DNA of 64,000 nucleotides, taken from the NCBI GenBank assembly GCA_015680685.1, contig MNCI01000178.1:152228-216227 (forward strand), given 5' to 3'. The translations under genes were made by a program, and so were the position numbers. The notes beneath the pieces are model-generated. The model ran no database searches. It saw only the letters and a list, made by a program, of their open reading frames with translations, and was not told where the DNA came from. Each line of letters begins with the position of its first letter. Positions within the stretch are counted from its first letter, which is position 1. This document shows positions 20,578 to 32,640 of the stretch, in pieces. This stretch comes from Gnetum montanum (Eukaryota; Streptophyta; Gnetopsida; Gnetales; Gnetaceae).

Positions 20578-21184
20578 TAACTAGCCTTAGTCGCAAAAAC
20601 ATCATTGATCTGCAAACTTTACCTTTTGCACTATGAAGGTTGCAAACTTGCTGATCTTGCCCTTTGAGATGCCTTCTATCACTTTCGTAGAATTGCTACA
20701 CCTCATTGTGCCATGTAGCTTAGCATAGCGTAGCAGTAATCATGGCCTACTTTGTGCCAAGTTTTCCGCTTCCTGACGAAAGGAGACATTGCTGAAGGAC
20801 TTGAAGTTGGTTGTGCTATGTTGCGTGGCATAGTATAGCATAGCACCGTGCTCCTGCAAATGTTTTCTAAAGTTTGCTACGCTACATATTGTAGCGTAGT
20901 GTAGCAAAAATCCTTAACTTAGAAAACTTTGCTGAAGCACTTTGTGCATTCTAAGCATCGTCAAAAATTCCATGCACCACTCCTAAGTGCACCATCGGCT
21001 GGATGACCTTCTCAGGTGGGCAGGCTAGAGAGTCCATTTAGCCTGTTGACACTTGGGGTAGAAAACTTGCTGAACTGGATAGTCTAAACATTAGAGCATC
21101 CATCTCTAGAAGAACTACCCTAACGCTGCGCAAAATGCAAAGACTTGGTGAAGCAAGCATGCTTTCAAATTTTGGGGTGTTTCA

Positions 21185-21189
21185 ATAAT
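21185..21189. repeat. Target site duplication of T1, right copy (ATAAT)
   Basis: Identical to 3002-3006. Confidence 0.93.
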
Positions 21190-21241
21190 CCCATACCTTT
21201 CCAATATTTTGTAAGGAACTTGAGGATGAGTTTTCATTCAG

Positions 21242-21252
21242 TCGTGGGGGTA
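21242..21252 (+). other. Polypurine tract of element G
   Basis: TCGTGGGGGTA next to the LTR start TGATGAACC. The same tract in reverse follows the LTR of A (36395-36404). Confidence 0.8.
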
Positions 21253-21334
21253 TGATGAACCATGATATCAAGGCCACGATATTGGAGCTTTCCATGCAAT
21301 TTTGGATACCTAATATCGTGTCTTGCCTCATTGC

Positions 21335-21345
21335 CTATAAATAAG
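21335..21345 (+). promoter_or_regulatory. TATA box in G LTR
   Basis: CTATAAATAAG, conserved at the equivalent place in A and B LTRs. Confidence 0.65.
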
Positions 21346-21606
21346 AGGTGGGTGCACTTGGCCTACATAGTTAATTTTAGTCCCTTATCCAAACTCTTGC
21401 CTTTTCTCCCTCTCAAAGTTAGAATTATTTCTGTGTGCCCGCAGTAGGAGTCATAAAGTGAATGGATCTTTATTTGAGCAATGTGTACCTGAGCATACCT
21501 TGTGTACAGAATATAAGATGAACTTTGTGATAAACCTTGCAGCATTCAAAATAGATTAATTAATGTTATTTTTAGTTATTTAATGCTTTCATTAGTTAAT
21601 TAATGT

Positions 21607-21634
<28 letters not shown>
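21607..21634. repeat. (TC)14 microsatellite
   Basis: An uninterrupted dinucleotide run within the G LTR. Confidence 0.97.
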
Positions 21635-21638
<4 letters not shown>

Positions 21639-22082
21639 TATGACTCTCCTAAGTAAGCACACTCAATACGATCACTTTGAGCATGCGTGTAACACTTGGT
21701 AACCCAGTAACGATTAGTGCTTGGTAATCCTAATAGTGTTGCACTAGTTCAGGATGTGTACAGTAAGTGAGAACGGATATGGGTGTTAGGATTAATTAAA
21801 GCCTAGTTAATTAGTAGTTAAATTAAATTAGTTACTTAGTTATCTCTCACCTCCCTTATTAGTACCAAGATAATAAAAACATAAAAGCCATAAAAATCAT
21901 ATGCCTCAAGTTTAATTAACCATACAATTGTGACATACAAGTAAGCTTGGGAAGACAATGATTAACCAACCTATCCTTATTCCATCAAGGTACACAAGCA
22001 CTTAGTCCTTAGAATTTGACTAGATTGTGCATGTACGCTCGTATTCGTATAGTTGAGCATAAGGATACCTTGCCGCTCATCA

Positions 22083-23130
22083 ATCATGGCCCTAGAAGAA
22101 AAAGTTTTAAAATTTATATAAGGTCCTTCCCACAACCTTTGAAACTTTAGGTCATTGAGGTACATGTGTGGGATTCTAGTAGAGAACCTTATCTCCTGGT
22201 TGAAATTTGGCTTTTCTAATTTTAAGGTCATGGGGATTTTTGTTGAATGCCTTGTGCAACTCATTAGATGATTGAAATTTATTAATTTTTATTTTTGTAC
22301 TAGACGCAACTCAAGGTCAACGTCATAGGCTATTGAAAGTGTACAAAGCTTGGATTGAATAGATAGTGCTGGTAATTTTCTATACACAAGCTCATAGGGA
22401 GAATATCCTATAGGAAGTTTTCATGTTGAGCGGTAGGCCCAAAGGGCATCATTGAGTTTCATGCTCAAGTCTTTCCTATATTTGCTAATAGTTCTTGTTA
22501 GAATCCTTGTGATCTCCTTATTGGTAACCTCAGCTTGACCATTAGCATGGTGGTGGTAGGGTGTTGTGAGTTTATGTTTAACCCCCATGTGTTGCATGAG
22601 CTTTCAAAAAGTAGTTCCTGTAAAGTGAGTTCCATTATTAAAAATTAATGCATGTGGCACACCAAAACTATTTACAACATTTTGTTGTACAAACCAAGTA
22701 GTAGTAGAAGATATATAGTTGATGACAGCTACTGCTTCAGCCCATTTCATACAATAGTTAGAACAACTATGATGTACACCTTTTCATTTGACATGATTGT
22801 GATGGAACCCATGAAATCAATGTCCCAGATGTTGAAGGGTTTCCATGGTTGAATCCACTATTAAGGTCCCTTCATTCAAGTAGTCATTCCACCATCTAGT
22901 TGGTAGCATTTACAAGAGTGGACATATTAATGAGCATCCCTAAAGATTGTTGGCTAGTAATACCTTGCCATTAGGATTATAATGGCCATGCATCTCCTAG
23001 CATAGTGGCCCCCATAAGGACCTTCATGAGCATCTTGGAGAATGCGTAGTTGATCAGCATTAGGGACACACCATCAAACTAGACCATCAACGTACACCTT
23101 GTAGAGGTGTCTGTTGATCTTCATGAAGTG
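22083..23130 (-). pseudogene. Integrase (element B)
   Basis: Catalytic core readable with few stops: VNYFTKWAEAVAVINYISST, SFGVPHALIFNNGTHFTGTT (second catalytic Asp changed to Asn), then TTPYHHHANGQAEVTNKEIT with the Glu intact. The C-terminal part follows: LNDALWAYRST, YSPYELVYRKLPAL and KLEKPNFNQEIRF, ending ISPRG-like text near 22083 where element G begins. One stop lies after the TGTTF motif. Confidence 0.83.
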
Positions 23131-23322
23131 TTCTACCTTGTGAAGAAACTATTATTTCTCTTGGTGGCCCAACACTTATGGCATCTCTTGAGTGAAAATA
23201 TAGGTGAGAATGCCATCATACCATTTAGGCTCATTGGGAAATTGTTCAAGTATAGCCCCAACAAAGAGGAGTTCATGAGAAAACAAATGAAATAATAGGC
23301 TTTCTTCCTCTTTTTTGTCCCA

Positions 23323-23690
23323 TCACAACTGAGACAAGTGATCAATGACCACATTCTCAATGTCTTTTGGATCTACCATCATAAGATTGAATTCTTGTAA
23401 GATCACAAGCCACTGTATGACACTGGAGCTCACCATTGGCTTATTCATCAGGAAGCAGATGGCACTATAGTCCATGTGCACAAACACCTTGTATCCAAGC
23501 ACATGATGCCTAAACTTTTCTAGAGCAAATAACATTGCCATCAATGATTTTTCTATGGTGGTGTAGTTTAGTTGTGCACCCACAATGCTTTTGCTAGTGC
23601 AGTGGATGTAGGATGGATGTTTCTTATCATCCATCTATGTATGCATAGCTCCCAAGGCATAATTTGATGCATTTTTCATGACATGAAATG
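23323..23690 (-). pseudogene. RNase H domain (element B)
   Basis: 104 uninterrupted codons cover most of the domain: KHPSYIHCTSKSIVGAQLNY, KSLMAMLFALEKFRHHVLG, VHMDYSAICFLMNKPMVSS, VIDHLSQL. The TEKE block reads TIEKS, so its Glu is displaced. The sequence is close to the RNase H of G at 331-552. Confidence 0.83.
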
Positions 23691-23699
23691 GTCTAGACT

Positions 23700-24620
23700 A
23701 GTTAGGTTCCTATAGAATTGGAGTTTCCACAAGTTTCTCTTTCAATTGTTGGAATTTTTTCACATTTCATGGTCTAGACAAATGGATCATCTTTCATTGT
23801 TAGCTATACCAATGATTTTGCGATCTTAGAGAAATCCTCTATGAATTTCCAGTAGTAGCTAATATGTCCCTTGGATAACCCTTATTTTCTTAGGGTCTAC
23901 CTCAATTCCTTCTTGTGATATTTTGTGCCCCAACACAATGCCTTCCTAGACCATTAGATGAATCTTTTGCCAATTGAGCTACAAATTTGTTTTAACACAT
24001 CTTTTTAGCACTTACTCAAGGCAGTTCAAGGCTTGCTCAAATGTAGCTCCATAAGTGGAGAAGTCATCCATGAAGACTTCCATACTACTACCGATTTGTT
24101 GTTGAAAAATGCTTAGGACCAAGCATTGGAATGTAGTAAGGGCATTACATAGACCAAAAGGCATCTTGCAATATGCAAAAATCCCCAAGGGACTTGTGGA
24201 TGTTATTTTGGTTTGATTTTCCAATGTGATCTAGATTTGGTTATAGCCACTATAACCATCCACAAAACCATAGCAACAATGCCCATATATTGTGTCTAAC
24301 ACCTAATCAACAAATAGCAATGTAAAATGGTCCTTGAATGTTGTCATATTCAACAGCTAAAAATCAATGTAGACTACCCACTTGCCACCTTTCTTTAGCA
24401 CAATCACAAGTGAACTAACCCACTTACTATCCGTAATGGGATAAATGAACCCCCATCTTGAGGAGTTGTTTGGTTTCCTCTTTGATGATTTGCTTCAGTT
24501 TGAGGTTCAACTACCTCTGTGGTTGCCTCTTTGGCTTCATGGTTGGATTAGTCTAAATGTGATGCTTGCATATCCTAGGATCAATCCCTATAAGTTCCAG
24601 ATATATGACCAGGCAAAGGC
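23700..24620 (-). pseudogene. Reverse transcriptase (element B)
   Basis: Begins with IDPRICKHHI and KPKRQPQR, LKLKQIIKEETKQLLKMG (Athila-type RT N-terminus). It continues through FAYCKMPFGLCNALTTFQCL, and the catalytic box is MEVFMDDFSTYG at about 24060, with the FMDD form seen in Athila-like elements. The domain is split by several stops and shifts, the longest open part being 24012-24224. Confidence 0.83.
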
Positions 24621-24949
24621 TACTGACCATTTTTCAACCACATTTAATAGCAATCTTTTTCTATTATGGAGCAAGATTTGCATTAATTATGATTGGCTTT
24701 CCATTTTTTAAGAACACATATCCCATGCTAGCCTGTAGAGTTTTTAGCTCAAGGGGCTCTTACTTGAAATTTTTAAGAATTTCCAACTCTTCCTAGTAGG
24801 TATCATCATTTGCTTCATCAAAGAGTTGGCAATGAACTTGCTCTAGTTCATCCATGCCTACAACATATGCACATGTGAGGCTCTCAGTTGATTCCATGTA
24901 AAGTGTGCTACTCTCAAAATTAGTGGGTAGCCATTGGGTGTCCTCCTAT

Positions 24950-25420
24950 TTTGTGGCTACTATGTATAGACACCTTTGAATATCAGCTTCTAGTGCACAC
25001 TACTTACATTTAGAGATGGATGCTTGTTTCACTACCTAGAGTTTCTACACACAATTGCATCCTATATTGTTGTATGCGATGCATGGAACTCACTTCTTCT
25101 TGATCTTCCTGAATGCATTTTCTTTAAATATTTTTAGGAAAAATCTCTGATGCCCATTCTTGCATCAATGATGTTATGCCTTTCCCATGATGATTGGGAA
25201 GTTCCCTTTATAGTTCTCCACCTTGATCACTAAGAAATTAGTAGGATATGACCACCCATAAATAGTGTTTATAATGTCTTTCAATAGTTCCAAGGGAATA
25301 GTGATGGATTGATCTACCAATTCTACTATGATAGTTCTCTTCTTGAGAGGAGGCAAGTTCCATGTAGTATACATCTCATGAGAAATTAGAATGACACTAG
25401 AACTTGAGTTTAAAAGAGCT
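24950..25420 (-). pseudogene. Aspartic protease region (element B)
   Basis: Contains VELVDQSITIPLELLKDIIN and YGWSYPTNFLVIKVENYKG, then FPIIMGKA. The last matches the usual I-L-G-R-P block, and the Y-P-x-(D/N)-F-L-V segment is typical of Athila proteases. The active-site loop is not clearly readable. It lies between gag and RT as expected. Confidence 0.65.
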
Positions 25421-25499
25421 TTGCATGGTTCATTCTTAGCAATCTACAAATAAATAAGAGGACTTCTAGGATCAACTATGGTGTGAGTAAGCATCATAG

Positions 25500-27793
25500 G
25501 ATGGATCTTGAGCAATGTTTGGTTTGAAGGGGACTTGAAGGAATTTGATATAGAAGAAGATAGAGGAATAGGGTTGTTAACCATAGGTTTATTTAAGGGC
25601 TTAGGTAGACTGCATGCTCAGAAGAAAGGTCTTTTCTTTGATTGATTATCTAAACCACTTGGTTGATGAATCGGTTATAGATTAATAGCCTTGGTAGCAT
25701 TACATTCTTACAATTGAGCTAGGAGCTCATCCTACATAGGTGGAGTAGGTGGTAGCTACGTAGATGGAGGAGGAAGATGTGCAAGAATAGGAGGAGGATA
25801 AGGCTAATAGGTGGTATCCATTTTTACATGTGGAGAATGAGTCTGATAATAATTAGAAGGGCGGTAGTGAGATTGAAAAGAGAAATGTGACTAGAGGAGT
25901 CACATGGAGATAAGGTTGCTAAATGTAATACCCATGTGGATCAGGTTGTTGGTAAGGGTATTGCTACCTTAGTGGTGCTAGCACCCATGACTATGGTCAT
26001 TTCCACTATTGATATTACTCCTATGGTTGTACTGGAGTTCCACTTGGATAATACTATTGTGGTTGGTGGAACTAACTAGAATTACCTTTAGGATAAGGTA
26101 ATCATTTGAGTGTTTGCCTCTATGTTAGTCATGGATTCAAGGCATGCATCCCATATTCCTATAAGTGTGACAAAATAGAATAACCTTCCTTAGGATGTTT
26201 ATAATGGTAGATGTCATATCCATCATCATCATTTGATTCACTTCCCACAACTTTCTCTATTGCAGCAATCTTTCCCTTACCTCTTTGATAGGCACATTTA
26301 GCTTCCTTTCACCTCCTATGCTATGATCACTACCTTGTTCTTTAGACTCTTCAACAATTTTTAGGATAGCTTGAAATCTACTATCCACGGAGTCCCATAA
26401 CTGATCAACCTTGGCTATAATTTCAAATTAAAATTTTTGAAGTAGCAAGGCTTTCCTATTCGTCACCTCATCAAGTGCTAATTCTTCCTCACTATTACAA
26501 AATTGAATCTCCCGCTTGCAAATGGAAGGATCATGATTATACTCTTCTATGCTTTCTTGCTTTCTTAATTCACCTTCCTCTTTAGCTACCTACTCAATCA
26601 ATCTTTAGATCTGATGGGCACTTAACTTTGATAGTTATCCTTAAGCATAGACACCAAGGGTTCTCCTCATTTCAGATCAAAGCCTATCTACAATGTGGTG
26701 AAGTTGGTCTAATTTAGAATAACCATGGCTAGGACATCTATGCATTAAGGAGTAGTATCAGCCAATGGTGGCATCCAAGGGTTCATGTATTTTTTCTTTC
26801 CATCCTTGGATCTGCCTCCTCAGGTTGCACACTTGGGAGTATGTCTAATGTTTGTCATTAAACAATTCAAGAATCATACTCCATCGTCTAATAGATTTCG
26901 ATTCTAAGGACCAATACTAGTTTTCAGCTTCTTTAATAAGTGTCCATGAGAAAAAATTAAGCTTTTGCCATTTATTTTCTATATTTTACAAGGCACATGC
27001 ATCTTGAAAAGCTTGGAGATGGTTCTATGAATCTAAGTTGTATCCCCCTTCAAACCAAGGAATATTATTCATGTTGAGTCTTTTGATCCTACTATCTTTT
27101 ACATGCCTTGTAGGAATTTGTACTACCTTTGCAATGTTTAGCATACTTTGGGTAATAAGAAAAGGCTCATTGATGCCTTGATTTTGGTGTCTACAATGCC
27201 CTTGTCTACCCCTTCATTCATGGCAACACATCTCTCTTGAATGCTTGTTCCCCCAATCTTGACTTACCTCTTTCGATCCTTCTTTGTTATTGGATCCATT
27301 CTTACCAAAACCAGGATTGTGAATCATGGACTACAAGTTCTGGTTTTAACCTCCTTCACCAAATTCAAAGAAAGGAATTTCACTAAATGGAAAATCTCTA
27401 GAGAAGGACTCTCCACCATCTTTTTGAATCATTAAATGCTTTTCCCTTCATAGATTCATGATGTTGTTCTAGCTATCGATCCCTTAGACATTGTTCCTTA
27501 GTGGGATGATAATCCCTAGTGTCATGATCCTGCACCATGTACTTAACATGAAGTCCTTGGAGACCCCATTATATAAGCATTTTCTGGAGCATTGCAGGAA
27601 TGGATCGATCAAGTGGCAACACAATGTTGCCCTCCATGTCATGCCACCATTGCTATTCATTCTGGTGTAGGATGAAGATGAAATTTTGTACATACTCATT
27701 AGGATGAGCATATCCCACTTGGTATTGTTGAGGTACTAGCTAATGTACTTTGTTAGACTTGGATGAAGAATCACTCCTATGAAAAGAAGACAT
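25500..27793 (-). pseudogene. gag (element B)
   Basis: Likely start ATG at 27793 (MSSFHRSDSSS). The capsid-like domain is near 26900-26680: LELFNDKH, LRRQIQGWKEKIHEPLD and MHRCPSHGYSKLDQLHHIVD. It matches the intact-looking domain of element A at 40518-40264. A Pro/Tyr/Gln-rich zone follows toward 25700. Many TAG/TGA stops. Confidence 0.75.
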
Positions 27794-27903
27794 TTATGTT
27801 AAAAAATAAAAATCATTTTGTGCTTCTAAATATTATTTTAGTAATCCTAAGATGTGATATGACTCTAATGTTCATTCCAATGATTTGAATAATTTTCACT
27901 AAG

Positions 27904-27923
27904 GTCCCTGGAAAAGGTGCCAA
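27904..27923 (-). other. Degenerate primer binding site of element B
   Basis: Minus strand TTGGCACCTTTTCCAGGGAC, a decayed version of the TTGGCACCGTTGCCGGGGAT seen in A. Confidence 0.75.
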
Positions 27924-28743
27924 TGATGAGCAATGAGGTACCCCTATGCCCAACCATACAAATCACAAGCATTCACATGTGATCTGATCAAATTTTGTAG
28001 ACCTTAAATTTTTAAGTACATTGGTTCTAAGATGTAAAATCTAATTGGAACAATCATTGTCTTCTCAATTGCACTTTTGAAGTATACGTATATGGTTAAG
28101 TGCAACTAAGATATATGATTTTTATCATTTTGTATTTTATAAATTTAATCACCTAGAACAAGAATGAAAGGTAGAGGAATGTAATATCTAATTAACCTAC
28201 TACCTAGATAGCCTAACACAAGTACATGTTCCCACTTTCTGGACACATTCTGAATACATGTAGTGCTATTGGATTACCAAACATTAAGCATTGCTAGATT
28301 ACCAAGTGCTACACATACGCTTGAAGTGGTCATGCTTGTGTTCATTAACAATTGAAATTAATTGCTCAATTAATATGCATTAAAGTAAATGCACTAAAAG
28401 AAACATTAATCTATTCTCAGTGTTGCAAGATTATCAAAAGGATTTGTTTTTATTCCCATCATATTGCTATGCTTAGGTACATTAGTGCTTGAACAAAGAT
28501 CCATACACACTCAGATTCCTATTGCAAGCACTCAAAAAATATTCTAACTCTAGAGAAAACAAACTGCAAGAGCTTCGCTATGCTATGAAAAAAACTATAT
28601 GAAAATCATGAGACTAAGCACTATATTTATAGGTTAACATATAGCCCATGATATCAGATTTTCAACATTGCATCTTGGGATCTAACATCAGGTATATGAT
28701 ATCGAGGCTTTGATATCGAAGCCAGTCAAAACATGATTCATCA
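27924..28743 (-). repeat. Element B 5' LTR (820 bp)
   Basis: Plus-strand edges TGATGAG and TTCATCA; homologous to the LTRs of A, E and G. GATATC motifs occur at about 28650-28720. It abuts Tat-like sequence of C at 28744. Confidence 0.87.
28621..28633 (-). promoter_or_regulatory. TATA box in B LTR
   Basis: CCTATAAATATAG on the minus strand, at the position conserved among the Athila-like LTRs. Confidence 0.6.
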
Positions 28744-28756
28744 CCATGTAACCATC

Positions 28757-28857
28757 ATATGGTCCACCAAGGCCTTAAACTAGCAACATGGGCTACTAAT
28801 GCCTAAAACTAGCAACATCATGACCTGCTAAGGCCTAAAATTAATAAGGTGTCATCT
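28757..28857. repeat. Motif array before RT of element C
   Basis: Three spaced units of AAGGCCTTAAACTAGCAACAT, GCCTAAAACTAGCAACATCA and AAGGCCTAAAATTAATAAG type. In element-sense orientation this is the same motif as T1 arrays 1 and 2 and the F array. Confidence 0.75.
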
Positions 28858-28863
28858 TTTTTT

Positions 28864-29085
28864 GACCAATATTGACCTTTTTATGCATTGTTAACCTTCA
28901 TTGTTTGGCCTTGTTTTCATTTTTGATCATTAGAGTATCACTTGGCCCCATCTGACCAAGTGTTCCCATTTTTTGACCTTTATTAACCTTATGTAGTTTT
29001 TTATTCATCTTATTTTTCTTCATCTACCTCTTATAGCCTTTGTTAACCTTGTTTGACCATGCAATAACATGTTTTGGCTAACCCA
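28864..29085. repeat. Irregular TTGACC/TTAACC-rich stretch in element C
   Basis: TTGACC, TTAACC or TTGGCC hexamers recur about every 15-30 bases, separated by T-rich runs. No period is strict. It lies between the motif array and RT. Confidence 0.55.
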
Positions 29086-29379
29086 TGCATACTTGCTAAA
29101 GTATTTTATATCATTTTGGCATTATTTTTTCATTTTACCCAAGTGCCACTTAATGTGCTTATGGTTGACACGTAGGATTGGAGTATGGACAAATGTAAGC
29201 AAATCAGTTCACCATTGAGCCTAAGTGGACCTCATGGTGATGTTTAATGATATATTGACCTTAATCTCCTAGATCTTAAGCCTGAGAGTCTTATTGACCA
29301 CATAGCCTCAATAGAGAAACCTCTAGAGTGATCTACAAACCTAGTTAAAATTCCTGACCTTGAGGCTGGTGACATAACC

Positions 29380-30470
29380 AAGGACTCTATAGTTGAGGTT
29401 CCTATTATAACACAAAGTGATGAAGAGAAAATTCTAAAATTAAGTTCCTCACTAGAACCTCAATAGGCTCAATACATCATCAAGGTCCTCTAAGACAACA
29501 TTAGGACTTTTTCTTGGTCATATGAAGATATGCTAGGTCTTGATCCATACCTAGTACAACATAACATCATGCTCAATACTAATATTAGACTAGTTAACCA
29601 AAAACTTTATAAACTAAGGCCTGATTTAGCCTAGTCATTTATGATAAGATCATAAAACTATATAAGGTTTATTTCATTATAGCTATCGATTACATAGAAT
29701 GGGTGTCCAATATAGTGATTCTAAGAAAAATGGGAGTATATGTATTTGCATAGATTTTTGAGACCTAAATAAGGAAACTATCAAAGATGATTTTCCTTTA
29801 CCTAGTATTGACAAACTTATTAATATTATGGCTAGGCATGCCTTATTATCCTTCATGGATGGGTTCTTGAGATACAATCAAAGTAGGAAATCCAAAACAT
29901 CAACTATATATGACCTTCATGACCCCTTGGGATAGCTTTTGTTATACCATGATGCACTTTAGCCTAAAAAATACTAGAGAAACCTACTAAAGAGCTATGA
30001 CATATCTCTTTGGTGACTATATGATAGGATTGCTTAATGATTACATAGATGATATAGCCATTAAGTCCAAAGAAACCAACAACCATGCACATGACCTTAA
30101 CCTTGTGCTTAAACATTGTCTTAAGTATGAGCTTAGGCTTAACCTCAAGCAGTATGTCTTTGGTGTCAAAACTAGTAAGATGCTTGGCTTTGTAGTATTT
30201 GATGTAGGAATACGTGTTGATCCTGATAAGGTTAAATTCATATGCAACTTGAAAGTACTAACTAACCTTAAGAAACTTTGGGAATTGCAAGGCATATTAC
30301 AATTTATTTGTAGGTTTATCACTAGGCTTACAGATAAGTTACAATCTATGCAACACTTACTTAAGAAAGGAGTTAATTATGAGTGGATGGCTCAATGCCA
30401 AGAAGCCTTTGAAAAAATTAAGCAAGATTTGGCACAACTACCTATAATTTATCCACTACAAATGGATAAA
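29380..30470 (+). pseudogene. Reverse transcriptase (element C)
   Basis: The N-terminal extension and fingers (29440-29900: TFSWSYEDMLGLDPYLVQHN, then a KLYKLRPDLA block) are full of stops. The palm and thumb are in a 176-codon open frame from 29997: catalytic site NDYIDDIAIKSKE (YIDD, both Asp intact), GVKTSKMLGFVV, LKKLWELQGILQFICRF and KKGVNYEWMAQCQEAFEKI. It is 70-80% alike in wording to T1 8411-8073 by eye. This is the best-preserved Tat-type RT segment in the window. Confidence 0.85.
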
Positions 30471-31300
30471 CCTTTTTACATTTACCTTGTTATCTCTAAC
30501 ATGTCTATTGTCTCTCTACTCTATTAGAAACATGATGATGAAGAATAACTTCATGTATGATACTTAAGCCATGCATAAGTTGCCCATGATACTTGATACA
30601 TTAAAGTGGATAAGTATTATCTATTCCTAGTATTCTCAATAAAGAAGTGGCAGCACTACCTCTTTAGGAGCCAAATCAATGCCATTTTTAAGGACAATGT
30701 ACTTAGTGCCATCATAACCAACATCTAAGAAAGCAGTCATATAGCCCATTGGAAAGTCATAATAGTTGAATTTGACCTCTATTACATTTCTCAAGCATCA
30801 ACAAAATACCAAGTGATAGCCATACAACTTACTACTTCACCAGTAGAAGACCACACAACCATAGACCCCAAATTCTTGGATGAACATGTCAACTTTGTTA
30901 GTAATGTACTCAAGGACTATGAGGTAGTCAAGCACTTTGATAGAGATTTGAATGCCCATGGGGTCAATGCTACTACCATCATAACACTCCTGTATCATGA
31001 AATCCAATCCTTCACTTACAATTTTAAATTTTCATGTACCAACAACGTAGCAGAGTATGAAGTATTGATCAAGGGAATGATGGTAGCTTATGACCTAGTA
31101 ATCAAATGTCTAATGATCAAATGTGATTCATAACTTATAACTAACTAAATAACTAAGGTTTATGCATGTAAAGCCAAACATCTGCAACCTTACTGTGGCC
31201 TAGAAAAGGAGTTGGTACAACAATTTATAAACATTGATATCCACCTCGAATTGAAAACACACTAGTTGATGCCATTGCAATCTTAGCTCTTAGTATGATG
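30460..31300 (+). pseudogene. RNase H and second archaeal-type RNase H (element C)
   Basis: The first RNase H (30460-30830) is stop-ridden but shows YLSHA, FSIKKWQHYLFRSQ and FDLYYISQ. The second has VKHFDRDLNAHGVNATTIIT, FSCTNNVAEYEVLIKGMM, IKCDS and a tail with KAKHLQPYCGLEKELVQQF. The NNVAEYE block and the (G/K)CDS block are hallmarks of the Tat-lineage extra RNase H. ATG-containing frame 30813-31133 is open. Confidence 0.8.
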
Positions 31301-31559
31301 CCTAATTTGTTTAGAAAATTACCTTCCTTAACTATGGAGTATGTTGTTCCCATCATGTAGAACACTATGAATAACTTTGTAGCCTATCTTAGTATTTCCT
31401 CCACAAGGGAATGATATGATGATATCAAGTTGTACCTCATGCATGGTGAATCTTCACAAGGCCTAACTACTTGTTAAAAGGACATCATATGTAAATAATC
31501 AAAATAATATATTATTGTAGATGATAATACATTATTTTAATGGTTTCACAATGACATAT

Positions 31560-32640
31560 TGCTAGTATGTTTGGAAAAAATTGAAGCCCACATAGTCCTT
31601 AAGCAAGTTCATGAGGGTATATGTGGAGGACATATAGGACATAGAGCCATGGTTGCTAAAATCAATTCACTAGGCTATTACTAGTCCTATATGGAAAATG
31701 ATTGCTTGTAGAAGGTCAAAACTTGTGACACTTGTTAATGGCATAGTAACCTAATACACATGCCACCAATTGAGTTACACACTACTTAGATAACCTAGCT
31801 ATTTCAATGGTGGAGGTTGCATATCATTAGACCTATAATGCCTAAGTCCTCCATAGGGCATAACTTCATCATCACTACAACCGAATACTTTACAAAGTGG
31901 GTTAAAGCTAATTCCATTAAGGAAGAAGATGTCTCAACAAGTCTATAGATTTATATTGGATAACCTAGTAGCTTGTTTAGCATACCTATGACCATAGTCA
32001 TGGATAATGAACCATAGTTTAGTAGCCAAGAAATGAAAAAACTTTGGTCATGACCTAGGAATTAAGCATTTATTTTTGTTACCGTACTTCCCCCAAGCCA
32101 ATGGACAAGTTGAAGCTATCAACAAAGGCATCATAAATTTTCTTTAAAAGATGCTAAACAATAGTAGGCATAAGTGGCATGAGTGGCTTGTCCATGCACT
32201 TTGGACCTATCAAACGACCTATCGAATCATCACTAGTGTAACTTTGTATAGCTTGATTTATGGTTATGAAGCTATTTTACCTCTTGAATTACTGTTCTAT
32301 CTATTCCTATAGCCCTGTCATACTTCATCAACAATGAATAGAACAAGGAGCTATGTACCATGGACCTAGAATCAGTGGAGGAGCAACAAGTGGGAATGCT
32401 TACTTACATTGAGCGATACTAGGAGAGGTAGAAATAATAGCATTGCCATGACCTAAGCAAAAAAAAGATCAAGAATGGAGACATGATCCTCAAGGCTATT
32501 TGTGAGCATGCGGAGAAATTCTTGGTCAACTAGGAAGGTTCTTTGTGATCACCAAGGCTTATGGCAATGGTGCCTTTTGAATAGCAGACATGGATGAAAA
32601 TGAATTGACCAATACAGTCAATCATTTCCATCTAAAACCT
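31560..32640 (+). pseudogene. Integrase (element C)
   Basis: Zinc domain near 31605 (GGHIGHRAMVAKINSLGYY and NDCL-KVKTCDTC), core with EYFTKWVKANSIKEED, then FPQANGQVEAINKGIINFL with the catalytic Glu present. It continues MLNNSRHKWHEWLVHALWTY and YSLIYGYEAILPLEL, and ends at NHFHLKP. Many stops and shifts; the second catalytic Asp lies in VMDNEP. The order after the second RNase H matches T1. Confidence 0.82.

Larger units (their letters stand above)
3007..21184 (-). mobile_element. Element T1: complete 18.2-kb Tat/Ogre-like LTR retrotransposon with an antisense gene
   Basis: Both LTRs, a primer binding site, a polypurine tract and matching 5-bp target duplications are present. On the minus strand the order is 5' LTR (19532-21184), PBS, gag (19076-16605), protease (16133-15310), tandem array, antisense gene (on the plus strand), tandem array, RT (9340-8073), RNase H, second archaeal-type RNase H (7640-7225), integrase (6925-6010), third array and 3' LTR (3007-4615). 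The second RNase H and large size place it in the Tat/Ogre group. All domains are damaged. LTRs differ at roughly 9% over a 205-base stretch compared by eye, mostly transitions, so the insertion is not recent. Confidence 0.92.
19532..21184 (-). repeat. T1 5' LTR (1653 bp)
   Basis: Aligns with 3007-4615. The plus-left end is TA instead of TG, a point change. It carries an extra ~27 bp near that edge compared with the other LTR. Contains the palindromic TAGCATAGC arrays at about 20395-20455, 20540-20580, 20710-20730 and 20820-20905 and a TATA-like box at 20157-20165. Confidence 0.93.
21185..22082 (+). mobile_element. Element G, right segment: polypurine tract and 3' LTR
   Basis: Immediately after the T1 target duplication the sequence resumes element G. 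Here a TTTCATTCAGTCGTGGGGGTA tract is followed by a plus-oriented LTR homologous to the minus-oriented LTRs of A, B and E. With pol at 1-1487 on the same strand, this is the same element split by T1. Confidence 0.85.
21253..22082 (+). repeat. Element G 3' LTR (830 bp)
   Basis: Starts TGATGAACC and ends CTCATCA, the same termini as the other Athila-like LTRs here. Includes the GATATC-type repeats near the start, a TATA box at 21335 and a CT microsatellite. The last ~50 bp (GCTCGTATTCGTATAGTTGAG) match the LTR ends of A. Bases 22083-22087 (ATCAT) would be the target duplication; the partner is outside the window. Confidence 0.88.
22083..28743 (-). mobile_element. Element B: Athila-like retrotransposon, 5' LTR to integrase
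   Basis: Minus-strand order is 5' LTR (27924-28743), degenerate PBS, gag, protease, RT, RNase H and integrase. It is cut at 22083 by the insertion of G. Its 3' LTR must lie left of the window. Compared with D its pol is well preserved, and its post-pol region is missing here. Confidence 0.85.
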